Origin: 0-14-3-00-41-53 sp041500225 | Lineage (GTDB): Bacteria; Nitrospirota; Thermodesulfovibrionia; Thermodesulfovibrionales; SM23-35 | Length of the DNA: 64,000 nucleotides | Assembly: GCA_041500225.1 (NCBI GenBank) | Contig: JBGQLV010000006.1 | Span: forward strand, 1-64,000 | Direction: 5' to 3' | Shown here: in pieces, positions 1-7,764 of the stretch | Numbering within the stretch: the first letter of the stretch is position 1 | Layout of the letters: every line of letters begins with the position of its first letter | Position numbers and translations under genes: made by a program | The notes under the pieces: generated by a model | What the model saw: only the letters and a program-made list of their open reading frames with translations | Databases searched by the model: none | Told to the model about the DNA's origin: nothing

Positions 1-2
1 TA

Positions 3-143
3 AATGAACAATTGATCCACTGGGAATATATCTATAATTGTGTCAGACCACATCATTCATTAGGAAATAAAACACCATTGCAATTCTTAAAAGCTCATGG
101 CATTATTGACGATGATAAACCCCTCTATCAGTCTCATATGTAG
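3..143 (+). CDS. C-terminal end of an integrase-core transposase (partial)
   Basis: The window opens inside a reading frame of 46 codons that stops at TAG 141-143. The frame contains NCVRPHHSLGNKTP followed by a conserved Phe. This resembles the C-terminal end of DDE (rve) transposases of the IS3/IS481 kind, where a YN..RPH.SLG..TP motif closes the catalytic domain. The 5' part lies outside the window, so the IS family and integrity cannot be judged. The roughly 200 bases that follow are AT-rich and non-coding and may hold the IS end and the promoter of the next gene. Confidence 0.75.
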   Translation, partial: NEQLIHWEYIYNCVRPHHSLGNKTPLQFLKAHGIIDDDKPLYQSHM

Positions 144-347
144 GGAACGAGTACATATAGTTGTTTCTTTGAATAAAATTTAGTAAAATGCTTATGGTAT
201 AATGGTATAGTTTATTATGATATTTTATGCAAAAAGGTGTTTTCCCGGGAATTATATATTCAAGAGGGGGGGGTGATAAATAGGCAAATATATGAGGTTT
301 TTATTTTGAAATTATTCAATTAAAATCTTCATTAAGGAGGTGTGGAA

Positions 348-1007
348 ATGAATGTGGTAGTCTTTAAAAGAATTTTCATAATGGTGATTGTCCTGTTATC
401 CTTAAATATTCTCATCGGATGTGCAGGCATGGAATTCGCACCCAAAGATGGTATCTGGTATTACCCTAAAGAACTAACCGCGGCAGATCGGGCTGTTGAG
501 GATGCTCGTAAGGCAGGTAAAGACAAGAAATGTCCTGAGGAATTTAATGATGTGAAAAATATGAAGGACGCTGCCTATAAGATTTACACATCATGCAGGA
601 CTAAAGAGGGAATCGATCTGGCAAAGGATGCAACTAAAAATGCAAAGGCCCTCTGTAAGGTTATTGACAGGATGACTTTAATGGTTAATTTCGACTTTGA
701 CAAGTCGGTAATAAGAGAAGGCGACAAGGCAAAGCTAAAGAAGGCAATCGATTTTGTTAAAAAATACCCCGGCTTCAAGATTAAAATTGAAGGACATACC
801 GATTATATCGGTACAGAAAAATATAACCAGGGTCTTTCAGAAAGAAGGGCTGGGGCTGTAATGAAATATCTTGTCAAAGGAGGCGGTATTGACGGGAAAA
901 GACTCACGGCAGTTGGTTATGGTGAATCAAAACCTGTAGCCTCAAATAAGACAAACGAAGGCAGGGCTAAAAACAGGAGGGTGGAAATCCTGATTTTAGC
1001 TGATTAA
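348..1007 (+). CDS. OmpA/Pal-type outer membrane lipoprotein
   Basis: A 219-residue protein with an N-terminal lipoprotein signal peptide: basic start, hydrophobic stretch, then a lipobox ending LIGC with Cys25. The last ~110 residues form an OmpA/MotB peptidoglycan-binding domain, seen in the FDFDKSVIREGDKAKL entry, the IEGHTDYIGTEKYN motif and the C-terminal RAKNRRVEI. The mature protein should be anchored to the outer membrane and bind peptidoglycan. The start at 348 is chosen because AAGGAGG lies at 334-340; a GTG at 342 is possible but too close to that site. A hairpin terminator follows at once. The last codons and the terminator are partly duplicated at about 3707-3771. Confidence 0.9.
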   Translation: MNVVVFKRIFIMVIVLLSLNILIGCAGMEFAPKDGIWYYPKELTAADRAVEDARKAGKDKKCPEEFNDVKNMKDAAYKIYTSCRTKEGIDLAKDATKNAKALCKVIDRMTLMVNFDFDKSVIREGDKAKLKKAIDFVKKYPGFKIKIEGHTDYIGTEKYNQGLSERRAGAVMKYLVKGGGIDGKRLTAVGYGESKPVASNKTNEGRAKNRRVEILILAD

Positions 1008-1017
1008 GATTGTTCGG

Positions 1018-1051
1018 GATAGGGCCTTATTCATTATAATAAGGCTCTATC
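1018..1051 (+). terminator. Hairpin terminator after the OmpA lipoprotein gene
   Basis: GATAGGGCCTTAT (1018-1030) pairs with ATAAGGCTCTATC (1039-1051) with one G-U pair and an 8-base loop, directly after the stop codon. The T tract downstream is poor, so efficiency is uncertain. Confidence 0.6.
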
Positions 1052-1125
1052 TTGACGTCTTATCATAAGGGTTTGTGTTACAATGTTTGAAGAAGCGGAG
1101 AATAGCTTCGGTTTGAAAAGTAGAT

Positions 1126-1416
1126 ATGTTCTTTCAGTATATTTATGAATCTCGCAGAGTTCGTTGTGGGAGAGGGAAACCTCTGCTCCTGTCAGCCGTC
1201 TTCTATGTATTGACAATTCTAACTTTAATATTGATTTGTTACGATAATGACATTTCTGATGGTAATGATCCGCCGGTCGTTGCATTGCAATCGCCGATCA
1301 TTATTTATCATGCCGGAGATGAAGTAAAATTAATAAAATTAGTGAGCGATTCAATTAATCTTGCTTTAGCGGATAAAATTCCTCCGCTGAACAAGGCACC
1401 GCCAGTACAGTTCTGA
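1126..1416 (+). CDS. Possible small membrane protein, unrecognised
   Basis: An open frame of 96 codons between the OmpA terminator and tatA. It has one hydrophobic stretch (about residues 20-37) followed by an acidic and hydrophobic tail. No family is recognised. The ATG at 1126 has only a weak ribosome site (GAAAAG), and an internal start near the hydrophobic stretch is as likely. It may be a real single-span protein or a chance frame. Confidence 0.25.
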   Translation: MFFQYIYESRRVRCGRGKPLLLSAVFYVLTILTLILICYDNDISDGNDPPVVALQSPIIIYHAGDEVKLIKLVSDSINLALADKIPPLNKAPPVQF

Positions 1417-1476
1417 AAGTCCGATTTCTTAAATCATAATCAGAATATTTTGATTGATTCTATATTGGAGGTTACC

Positions 1477-1650
1477 ATGTTTGGATTAGGATTACCCGAA
1501 TTAATAGTTATTTTTGTAGTTGCCCTTTTAATATTTGGCCCGAGTAAACTTCCATCACTTGGAAAGAGCTTAGGTGAGGCAATAAGAGGATTTAAGAAAG
1601 CGCTTGAAGACGAACCAATGAAAGAAAAAAAAGAAATGGAAAAAAAATGA
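1477..1650 (+). CDS. tatA: Sec-independent translocase protein TatA/E
   Basis: A 57-residue protein with the TatA layout: a short N-terminal membrane helix (LGLPELIVIFVVALLIFGP), the FGPSKLPSLGKSLGEAIRGFKK amphipathic region with the conserved Phe-Gly-Pro hinge, and a charged Lys/Glu-rich tail. TatA oligomers form the membrane-permeable part of the twin-arginine pathway that exports folded proteins. The start at 1477 is set by TTGGAGG about 6 bases upstream; the longer frame from 1450 would add residues before the helix that the family lacks. No tatB or tatC lies nearby, so TatC must be encoded elsewhere. Confidence 0.9.
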   Translation: MFGLGLPELIVIFVVALLIFGPSKLPSLGKSLGEAIRGFKKALEDEPMKEKKEMEKK

Positions 1651-1802
1651 TTTCTTCGAGTTCGTGTCAGGCATAAGATATGATTGTAAATGGACGAAAA
1701 AGGCGACAATAAGAAAAATATTGCACGGCATATTGAAATCATCTGCAATGACGATAATGATAATTAGTAAGGATTCTGAAGGAGAGAGAAAAATGAGAGA
1801 AG

Positions 1803-3008
1803 TTGAAATCCCAACAGGAGATTTTGCAGCTGAATCCTGCTATCACTAAGGAATTAAACTTGCGAGCGGGGAAGAAATTATTTACAAGCCTGAGCGAATA
1901 TCTTAACAGTCAGTCCAAAAGATTCCTGCTGACGTGGTGTTCCGCAGTTGTTCTTCTCGTCGGAGTCGCTGATTATGTGACCGGCAGAGAGCTAAGTTTT
2001 TCAATATTCTATTTGCTGCCGATTTTTCTTGTCACCTGGTTTGCAGGCAGGAATGCAGGGATTTTTATGTGTGTGACAAGTTCGGCAACGGAATTCATGG
2101 CCAATTTCTTCGCCGACCGAACCAATTCTCATCCGCTCATTTCCTTCTGGAACAGCGTTATGCTCCTGGGGTTCTTCTTCATATTTGTTTTCATTCTGAC
2201 AAGAATAAAAATGGAATACCAAAGGAGACTAAAACTCATCAGCGAACTCGAAGATTCGCTTGAGGAACTCAAACGTACCAAGGAGGAGTTAGAGCAAAAG
2301 TCATTGGATCTAACGAGATCCAATGATGACCTGAAAGATTTTGCTTTCTCAGTTTCACATGACTTGCAGGAGCCTCTGCGCATAATAGCCGGGTATGTAA
2401 ATTTATTGGCACGTCGCTATAAGGGAGAACTCGACTCCGATGCCGATGAGTTTATCGAGTATACTGTTGACGGGGTTAAAAGGATGCAGGCACTGATTAA
2501 AGACCTTTTGGAATATTCGCAGGTTGGAACAAGGGAAAAACACTTCAAACCCATCGAAAGCTCGTTAGCCGTAGGTCTGGCGGTTGGCAACCTGCAGACT
2601 GCGATCGAGGAATGTGGTGCGGTAGTCACGTATGATGAATTGCCGACTGTGACGGCCGATCTCTCACTAATGAGTAGATTATTCCAGAACTTAATCGGCA
2701 ATGCCATCAAATTCCGTGGAAAAGATACACCCGGGGTTCATATTTCGGCCGGGAGAAAGGGAACGGAGTGGGTTTTCTCAGTCAGGGATAATGGTATAGG
2801 GATCGATTCAAGGCAGACAGAGAGGATATTCCTTATCTTCCAGCGCCTGCACGACAGGGACGAGTATCCGGGCACAGGCATAGGTCTTGCGATCTGCAGG
2901 AAGATCGTGGAGCGCCACGGGGGGCGCATCTGGGTCGAGTCAGAACCTGGTAAGGGTTCGACATTTTATTTTACTATCCCCGACCCCGATCGAGAGGAAA
3001 CTGTATAG
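1803..3008 (+). CDS. Membrane sensor histidine kinase
   Basis: About 401 residues. Residues ~43-135 hold three or four membrane spans of a compact sensor, followed by a coiled coil (~140-178, EELKRTKEELEQKS), a HisKA domain with the phospho-acceptor His186 in FSVSHDLQEPLR, and a HATPase domain with N box (NLIGNAIKF), G1 (DNGIGID) and G2 (GTGIGLAI). It should autophosphorylate and pass phosphate to a receiver not encoded next door. The start is uncertain: the frame opens at TTG 1803 with a poor site, while a good GGAGAG precedes ATG 1793 in another frame that ends at 1849, so a start-proximal frameshift or a short leader peptide is possible. No output domain is present. Confidence 0.88.
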   Translation: MKSQQEILQLNPAITKELNLRAGKKLFTSLSEYLNSQSKRFLLTWCSAVVLLVGVADYVTGRELSFSIFYLLPIFLVTWFAGRNAGIFMCVTSSATEFMANFFADRTNSHPLISFWNSVMLLGFFFIFVFILTRIKMEYQRRLKLISELEDSLEELKRTKEELEQKSLDLTRSNDDLKDFAFSVSHDLQEPLRIIAGYVNLLARRYKGELDSDADEFIEYTVDGVKRMQALIKDLLEYSQVGTREKHFKPIESSLAVGLAVGNLQTAIEECGAVVTYDELPTVTADLSLMSRLFQNLIGNAIKFRGKDTPGVHISAGRKGTEWVFSVRDNGIGIDSRQTERIFLIFQRLHDRDEYPGTGIGLAICRKIVERHGGRIWVESEPGKGSTFYFTIPDPDREETV

Positions 3009-3232
3009 AACTTTTTTGAATGCTGAAAATTCTATAGAGGAAATTTTAACGAACGTGTTGTCTGGCCGAAATCCCTGGTTGAAAAGTTATGCATGCGACT
3101 TTCTTTCCACACCGAATCAACAATTTGATTAATAAATAATTGTTTTTCAAGGTATTTACTGTTAAAAAATTGTCAATTACATATAGATTTTGTATTAACG
3201 GTTCCACAAATGATGCCAAAAAATGAGTCCGG

Positions 3233-3475
3233 ATGAAAACAAATCATGAAATAAAACTAAAAAAAATAATTGATGGATTAAGATGTCCTAAAGATTTCGA
3301 ATGTTACAAATTAAGGTTCGATGATCTCTGCAAAGCAGAGGATATCGGGCTGGATTCGTTTGTTATGTGTTTGGAGAAAGATTCACTGAAGTGCGTATTT
3401 TCACTCCCTTTCGGGGATATATATATTTGTAAATGTCCGCTTCGTATTTACATATGTAAGGAATTAAAAAAGTAG
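3233..3475 (+). CDS. Small conserved cysteine-rich protein
   Basis: An 80-residue protein with six cysteines in the patterns RCPKDFECYK, DDLCK, MCLEK, KCVF and ICKCPLR. The RCPKDF.CY....LCKA...GL order is one I recall from short uncharacterised proteins of deltaproteobacteria and related anaerobes. The spacing suggests metal or Fe-S binding, but no function is known. It is a single gene with a stop at 3473-3475, followed by repeat-rich DNA. Confidence 0.75.
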   Translation: MKTNHEIKLKKIIDGLRCPKDFECYKLRFDDLCKAEDIGLDSFVMCLEKDSLKCVFSLPFGDIYICKCPLRIYICKELKK

Positions 3476-3554
3476 CTTTTTGCTCAACTCATGAAGTAAA
3501 AGAACATACTTGGCCCATTCGATTTCGCTAAACTATTTCGGGAAATAAAGAGGT

Positions 3555-3696
3555 ATAGGGTCAGACTTGACGATCGACTTTCCCTATTTGAACTGACATT
3601 CTTAGAAATGGTGCAGATGGACACTGATAAGAACACGATGGAGATGAGAAAAGGTGGATATACTGAGAAAATATCAATAATCAAGTCAGACCCTAT
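3555..3696. repeat. 142-bp element with 16-bp inverted ends
   Basis: ATAGGGTCAGACTTGA at 3555-3570 is matched in inverse orientation by TCAAGTCAGACCCTAT at 3681-3696 with one mismatch. Such gggtcagacttga ends are typical in style of REP/REPIN sequences mobilised by REP-associated tyrosine transposases. The interior is open in one + frame (3500-3721) but has no start codon and resembles no known protein. Confidence 0.55.
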
Positions 3697-3703
3697 TTCT
3701 TCT

Positions 3704-3771
3704 CTAATTTTAGCTGATTAAGATTATCCGGGACAGGGCAGATACTTATTTATGAGTAAAGGCCCTGTCCC
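3704..3771 (+). pseudogene. Duplicated 3' end of the OmpA lipoprotein gene with its terminator
   Basis: The sequence around ATTTTAGCTGATTAAGAT (3707-3724) repeats the last codons (ILAD stop) and the first bases after the stop of the OmpA lipoprotein gene at about 993-1010. The likeness continues through CGGGA.AGGGC into a similar hairpin: GGGACAGGGC (3730-3739) pairs with GCCCTGTCCC (3762-3771). It is best read as the remains of a second OmpA-type gene whose body was lost or replaced by the repeat element upstream. Confidence 0.55.
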
Positions 3772-3926
3772 ACCACTGTATTATAATTAAACAGTTATAA
3801 AACTTTTTTGTTCCGTGTAAGGAATGAGATGGTTAAATGCGCTCTGGGCTGTGATTACAACTGGGAATAGTTGATTTCTTTGCGGGGCTATTAAAATAAA
3901 ATGAAACCAAGTTGTAAGGGCTATAT

Positions 3927-4487
3927 TTAGAATGAAGTTATGTGGGAAATGGTCCAGATGAAAAATATACAATAGATTAAGAAGAATAAAGCGGGCAGAA
4001 TCCACGATAAATGTCTCGGTTTAGCTGCTCCGGCAAAACCGTCCATTCTAACTGTACCGGTTGAGGGATATTCAACTGTTTCCTTCTTGTCAAAGCTTTC
4101 AATAAGTCTGATATTTGAGTCAAAAAAGATAAATTCTTCACTGATAATATATTCTCCTGGGCTATCCATTTTACGTTCAAGAGACCTTGCCTGGAAATAG
4201 TGAAGTTTAAGTTTTAACTGTATTCTCATCGAAGAAATAACCCAGTAAACACAGAGAGCCTCTCCCACAACTATACACAGTAAAGGTGAAATTGACCTGA
4301 TAAAGGATGGGAAAATGACCTGGTCACATTTTAGGTAAAAAATTAGGCCGATTGTAAAAAACAGGACAATGAGATTAAGAAATATATAAATAAATTCTGA
4401 CCAGGACAAACGGCTTTCCATGGTAGAAATCATCTTAAGCAAGGCAAGGTATTTTCTTAATGTGCCGGAATCAACGTTTTGTTCCAT
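3927..4487 (-). CDS. Membrane protein with three predicted spans, unknown function
   Basis: A 186-residue protein. Residues ~30-52 and ~64-86 form two membrane spans (FIYIFLNLIVLFFTIGLIFYL and a stretch around LLCIVVGEALCVYWVISSM), then a ~75-residue soluble part, then a C-terminal span (~160-180). The N-terminal LLKMISTMESRLSW helix and two close spans recall RipA-type octameric membrane proteins, but the match is only by layout. The gene is monocistronic or follows the pilin-like gene on the same strand (42 bases apart). Confidence 0.7.
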   Translation of the reverse strand: MEQNVDSGTLRKYLALLKMISTMESRLSWSEFIYIFLNLIVLFFTIGLIFYLKCDQVIFPSFIRSISPLLCIVVGEALCVYWVISSMRIQLKLKLHYFQARSLERKMDSPGEYIISEEFIFFDSNIRLIESFDKKETVEYPSTGTVRMDGFAGAAKPRHLSWILPALFFLIYCIFFIWTISHITSF

Positions 4488-4528
4488 AGTATTTTTTATA
4501 CTCCAATCTTTTTATATCAGCATTTTTA

Positions 4529-5044
4529 TTAATAATGAATGTAATCATTGAAAACAATTTCACCTTTTATACTTTTGGCAATTACTGTTATTTTAGATGG
4601 GTCCTGAATGAGTGTTATCTGTCCATCAGGGATAGTCGGATCAGTACTCCAAAGAGGCAGGCCGTTTTCAAATGGGGATCTCTCGCTTAAACCTATATTC
4701 CTGCATGTTGCATACGTTTGGGCTACCCCGGCGATGAGTAACTCGTTATTAGTCATGTCGCCAGAATTTATTATGCCATCGCAATTAGTGTCAGCTTCCC
4801 TTAAATATGGCCGGCTTGAATTAGTTACTTGAGCCCAGGCCTGTATTTCAGGGACAGCACTTCGTGCATCCGATATGAACACCTGTAATTTTGTTCGATA
4901 TCTCATACCTAAAAATACCGGAACTGCAACAGCAGCTAAGAAGCTAAGGATGACCACAACCGTCATCAATTCTATAAGTGAGAAACCTTTTGAGTTTCTA
5001 AAATTTTGCTTAGCACCTTTTGTAAAAAAACCACTCTGCAACAT
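4529..5044 (-). CDS. Type IV pilin-like (prepilin) protein
   Basis: A 171-residue protein with a class III signal: a basic leader ending at KG, then FSLIELMTVVVILSFLAAVA, in which Phe+1 and Glu+5 are the methylation and assembly positions. Cleavage would follow Gly20. The C-terminal part has two cysteines that could form the disulfide loop (about residues 69 and 114) and a DTNCDGIINSGD stretch that resembles a calcium-binding dockerin/EF-like loop. It could be a minor pilin or pseudopilin of a type IV pilus or type II secretion machine. No assembly genes are adjacent. Confidence 0.88.
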   Translation of the reverse strand: MLQSGFFTKGAKQNFRNSKGFSLIELMTVVVILSFLAAVAVPVFLGMRYRTKLQVFISDARSAVPEIQAWAQVTNSSRPYLREADTNCDGIINSGDMTNNELLIAGVAQTYATCRNIGLSERSPFENGLPLWSTDPTIPDGQITLIQDPSKITVIAKSIKGEIVFNDYIHY

Positions 5045-5162
5045 AAACTTATGAAAATTTATAACACAATAGCCAGAAAAAATCTATATTATTTTTCAGA
5101 ATATGAGACATATTCAAATTACTATTCTTCTAAAGTTGAGGATAAAGGTGTTTGACCAAATT

Positions 5163-5226
5163 CTGAATATCCTTTAAAATCAATCATGCAAGAGTGGCGG
5201 AAATGGCAGACGCGCTGGACTTAGGA
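5163..5226 (+). repeat. Partial copy of tRNA-Leu(TAG): 5' half plus upstream flank
   Basis: This 64-bp segment matches 10528-10591 with two mismatches (5168 and 5190). It covers about 25 bases of upstream flank, the acceptor 5' strand, D arm and anticodon stem-loop up to TTAGGA, and stops right after the anticodon. The 3' half is absent, so it is not a functional tRNA. With the intact gene at 10553 it brackets the island in between as a direct repeat. Confidence 0.85.
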
Positions 5227-5603
5227 CTCTAAAAGAACGGTTTTATCAGAATGGCTTCCAGCTTGGATTTCAACTTAACTTATTATTTTTAAAAACTTTT
5301 TTGGCATTCTGTAATTTCTGCCTGATAGCATATTTTCTGTGCTTTCCGATACTTTCTGTCACGTTTTGGTCACGGTATAATCAATTTTAGAAACCTTTTT
5401 AGTACCCCTTGTACACCCCAAAATATTCTCATGCGACAATATGATCATTACAACTGGAAATAAATAATTTTTAGCTTGACACTGATCCAATCCGCAGAGT
5501 ATAAAATAACTGTTAATTTGTGGAGAAATGGGACAACGTAGAGGAGGGATTTTTTTTGTTGCCAACTTATTATTGGAAACGTATCTTCCTATGAAATTCT
5601 TCA
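5227..5603. other. Non-coding stretch between the tRNA fragment and the first attC-like site
   Basis: AT-rich DNA without a supported gene. An 81-codon minus-strand frame (5359-5604) lacks a recognisable domain and a good start. It may be decayed mobile-element sequence, but no integrase motif could be read in any frame. Confidence 0.5.
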
Positions 5604-5692
5604 CTGTACAAAAAAATCAACCCGACCGGGCATAAGCCTGACACGTTTTCATTCCTGCAAGTTGCCCCGGCGGGTTATTTAAGTCGTTCGGC
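5604..5692 (+). other. attC-like integron recombination site 1
   Basis: Inverted arms TCAACCCGACCGGG (5617-5630) and CCCCGGCGGGTTA (5665-5677) pair with unpaired extra bases, as in attC L''/L' arms with extrahelical bases. The right end is GTTCGGCC (5686-5693), close to the R' consensus GTTRRRY. The 20 bases 5661-5680 are identical to 7301-7320 in site 2. The left R'' box is degenerate (ends TAC rather than AAC). Confidence 0.6.
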
Positions 5693-5719
5693 CAAGCAAA
5701 GGAGAAAAAATAAAATAAA

Positions 5720-7231
5720 ATGCCAATCCAGCGTTATAGTACAGATTTTCCCAATCAGGTTCATCAATTATTGGTAACTGTATCCCGCCACTTATACGTT
5801 TTAAAAAATGGAGAGGTACATTATCAAAAAAAACCTTTTGAAGTCGATCTGAAGAACGTAATTAAGTCATCCAAAGTTCATATCGTTCATTATATCCTGA
5901 AAGATCATTATAGTGGTCTGTTTTACGCTGAATTATGTACCCAGCATGATTTGATATCTATAGAAGAATTTTTATATCGAGCATGGTCAAGGAAAGATAA
6001 TTTTACTTTTTGTGGTATGCCGGTTTTACTTACAGTGCCAAAGAGCGTCATTGACTTTGCACCGGGATTGATTTCGCTACTTAATGCTCTCCAAATTAAT
6101 ATCGTGGAGCCCACAAGCGGTTATCAGGCTGGCGTTCGGGAAATTAGAACTTGGGAAAATGAGATAAGAATCGCCCCCGCTTTTAACCCGATGCTGAAAT
6201 CTTTTGATGCGCTCAAGGACTTTACTTTAGAACTTATACGGAATCTGAATAGCAGCGGAGGAAAGAAATCAAAGATTTCAAAATGGAGTGCACTGATTGA
6301 AAAGATTTACTTGCCAACTGATTTGGGTTTTTTTAAGGAGTACTATTCAAAGGAGATGCCTGGAAAAGAACGAAAAGTATATCCCAAATTAAGCTTTGAA
6401 ATTGATACATATGACACTGTAGAAGGCAGGTTTATATGGGGCAATGAAAGGGATGAGCTATTTGACAGATTTTATGATGCTGAAGAAGCTCTTGATCAAG
6501 GCTTTGAGAAGAGGGGTAAATCTGAACTGAAAAGAATCATCGAAGAAGATCCAGAATTTATTGATGCTTACAATAGTCTGGGTTTTCTGGAAATGAGACG
6601 GCATCAATATGATAAGGCCCTGAAGCTTCTTAAGCAGGCTTATGAAGTCGGGAAAACATTAATCCCTGATGATTTTACTGGACGACTAATTTGGGGCGTA
6701 CTTGATAATCGTCCTTTTTTGAGAGCAATGCATGGTTTAGGAGTGTGCTACTTAGAAACTGGTGAGCAAAAAAAAGCGCGGGACATTTTTTCAACGATGC
6801 TCCATTATAATCCCAATGACAATCAAGGAATACGTGCATTGGCCATTCAAAGTAATCTTGCCTTGGACCTATATCCCGACGTCTTATCAATTTGTGCTAA
6901 ATATCCTGACGATACGATTGCAGACACGTTATACGGCTGCGCGTTAGCACTTCACAGAATTGGAAAAATGCAAGAAGCGGAAACGGCATTGAAAGAAGCA
7001 ATAAGTTACTTACCTCTTGTAGCAAAAGAGCTTATCAAGAAACAGCATACTCCAGTGTATGGCAACATGCCGGGAACAATAACTCACGGTGGCGCTGATC
7101 AAGCCTATGAGTATTGGCAGAGAATAGGAAAATATTGGTCAAAGACGGAGGATACATTGGATTTTGTTAGAAATGGCTTGTTATTACTTAAGAAGCGTGA
7201 TCTGGACATTGGCAAAAGTGAAGTAAATTGA
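5720..7231 (+). CDS. TPR-repeat protein in an integron-like cassette
   Basis: A 503-residue protein. Residues ~50-75 (VHIVHYILKDHYSGLFYAEL) recall strand 1-2 of an RNase H-like integrase core, but no full DDE set is seen. The N-terminal ~220 residues otherwise match nothing I know. From ~260 on there are tetratricopeptide-type helices, including YNSLGFLEMRRHQYDKALKL, a second set near LGVCYLETGEQKKARDIF and a third near LYGCALALHRIGKMQEAE. These suggest a protein-binding scaffold. AAAGGAG lies 15 bases before the ATG. The gene sits between two attC-like sites whose facing boxes (GTTCGGCC at 5686 and GGCCGAAC at 7240) are exact complements, so gene plus right-hand site form one cassette. Confidence 0.8.
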   Translation: MPIQRYSTDFPNQVHQLLVTVSRHLYVLKNGEVHYQKKPFEVDLKNVIKSSKVHIVHYILKDHYSGLFYAELCTQHDLISIEEFLYRAWSRKDNFTFCGMPVLLTVPKSVIDFAPGLISLLNALQINIVEPTSGYQAGVREIRTWENEIRIAPAFNPMLKSFDALKDFTLELIRNLNSSGGKKSKISKWSALIEKIYLPTDLGFFKEYYSKEMPGKERKVYPKLSFEIDTYDTVEGRFIWGNERDELFDRFYDAEEALDQGFEKRGKSELKRIIEEDPEFIDAYNSLGFLEMRRHQYDKALKLLKQAYEVGKTLIPDDFTGRLIWGVLDNRPFLRAMHGLGVCYLETGEQKKARDIFSTMLHYNPNDNQGIRALAIQSNLALDLYPDVLSICAKYPDDTIADTLYGCALALHRIGKMQEAETALKEAISYLPLVAKELIKKQHTPVYGNMPGTITHGGADQAYEYWQRIGKYWSKTEDTLDFVRNGLLLLKKRDLDIGKSEVN

Positions 7232-7240
7232 TAGGATGTG

Positions 7241-7332
7241 GCCGAACACGGCAATCAACCTGACCGGGTATGCGCTTGGCGCAGTTTTTTGTCAGGGGCG
7301 GTTGCCCCGGCGGGTTATTTTTTTCGTTAAAT
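7241..7332 (+). other. attC-like integron recombination site 2
   Basis: R''-like box GCCGAAC at 7241-7247, L'' arm CAATCAACCTGACCGGG, L' arm CCCCGGCGGGTTATTT (7305-7320), and R' box GTTAAAT (7326-7332), which fits GTTRRRY. The arms pair with extra T and G bases on one side only, which is the usual asymmetry of attC. GGCCGAAC at 7240-7247 is the exact complement of GTTCGGCC at 5686-5693, as expected for the two ends of one integrated cassette. Confidence 0.72.
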
Positions 7333-7357
7333 TTCAAATAATAAAAAGGAGACAACA

Positions 7358-7618
7358 ATGAAAACCAAGCCATATGTCGCCGCCAAGTGTTTTTCATGTA
7401 ATTATTGGACCCTCCAGGAAGTCGTCTTTATGCCAAAAGGAGCCAATATAATTTGTTCATACTGCAATAATTCCGAATTTATGCCCGGGAATGAAAGAGA
7501 CATTAAATCCTTCATTTCAGCCTCGAAGAAGGTTTTTCCATTTTTAGCAGCGAGAGAACCCGCCCTTCAGAACTTAAAGAATCCAGGTGACTACATATCT
7601 CTTTCAAAGCCGGATTAG
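7358..7618 (+). CDS. Small zinc-ribbon-like protein
   Basis: An 86-residue protein with two Cys pairs, AKCFSCNYW near the start and IICSYCNNSEF at ~41-46, which would form a four-Cys zinc ribbon. The C-terminal half has no recognisable fold. The start follows AAAAAGGAG by 9 bases. It directly follows attC-like site 2, so it opens the second cassette, upstream of the restriction genes. An antisense frame covers its 3' half (7512-7766). Confidence 0.6.
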   Translation: MKTKPYVAAKCFSCNYWTLQEVVFMPKGANIICSYCNNSEFMPGNERDIKSFISASKKVFPFLAAREPALQNLKNPGDYISLSKPD

Positions 7619-7764
7619 AAATGACAACAAGACCATTCTGATTCTTAACTATAGGAAACGTGCCTTGATGTCCATCCGCCAAGCGGGGTGCAAAATCGTA
7701 TTGGATTCCGTTATAATCTTTACAAGACAAGGCATTAAATTTTGATTTAAAAAGAAAGGTATTC

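Noticed and set aside
3500..3721. Open + frame through the 142-bp inverted-repeat element
   Set aside because: No start codon and no recognisable protein; it joins the OmpA tail frame only by chance or fusion.
5359..5604. Minus-strand frame possibly from an integrase at the tRNA junction
   Set aside because: No recombinase motif could be read in any frame; composition is simply AT-rich.
5621..5677. CCGACCGGG...CCCCGGCGGG arms as ordinary terminators
   Set aside because: They lie between genes and could end transcription, but the exact complementarity of the outer boxes at both ends of the TPR gene is better explained by attC sites.
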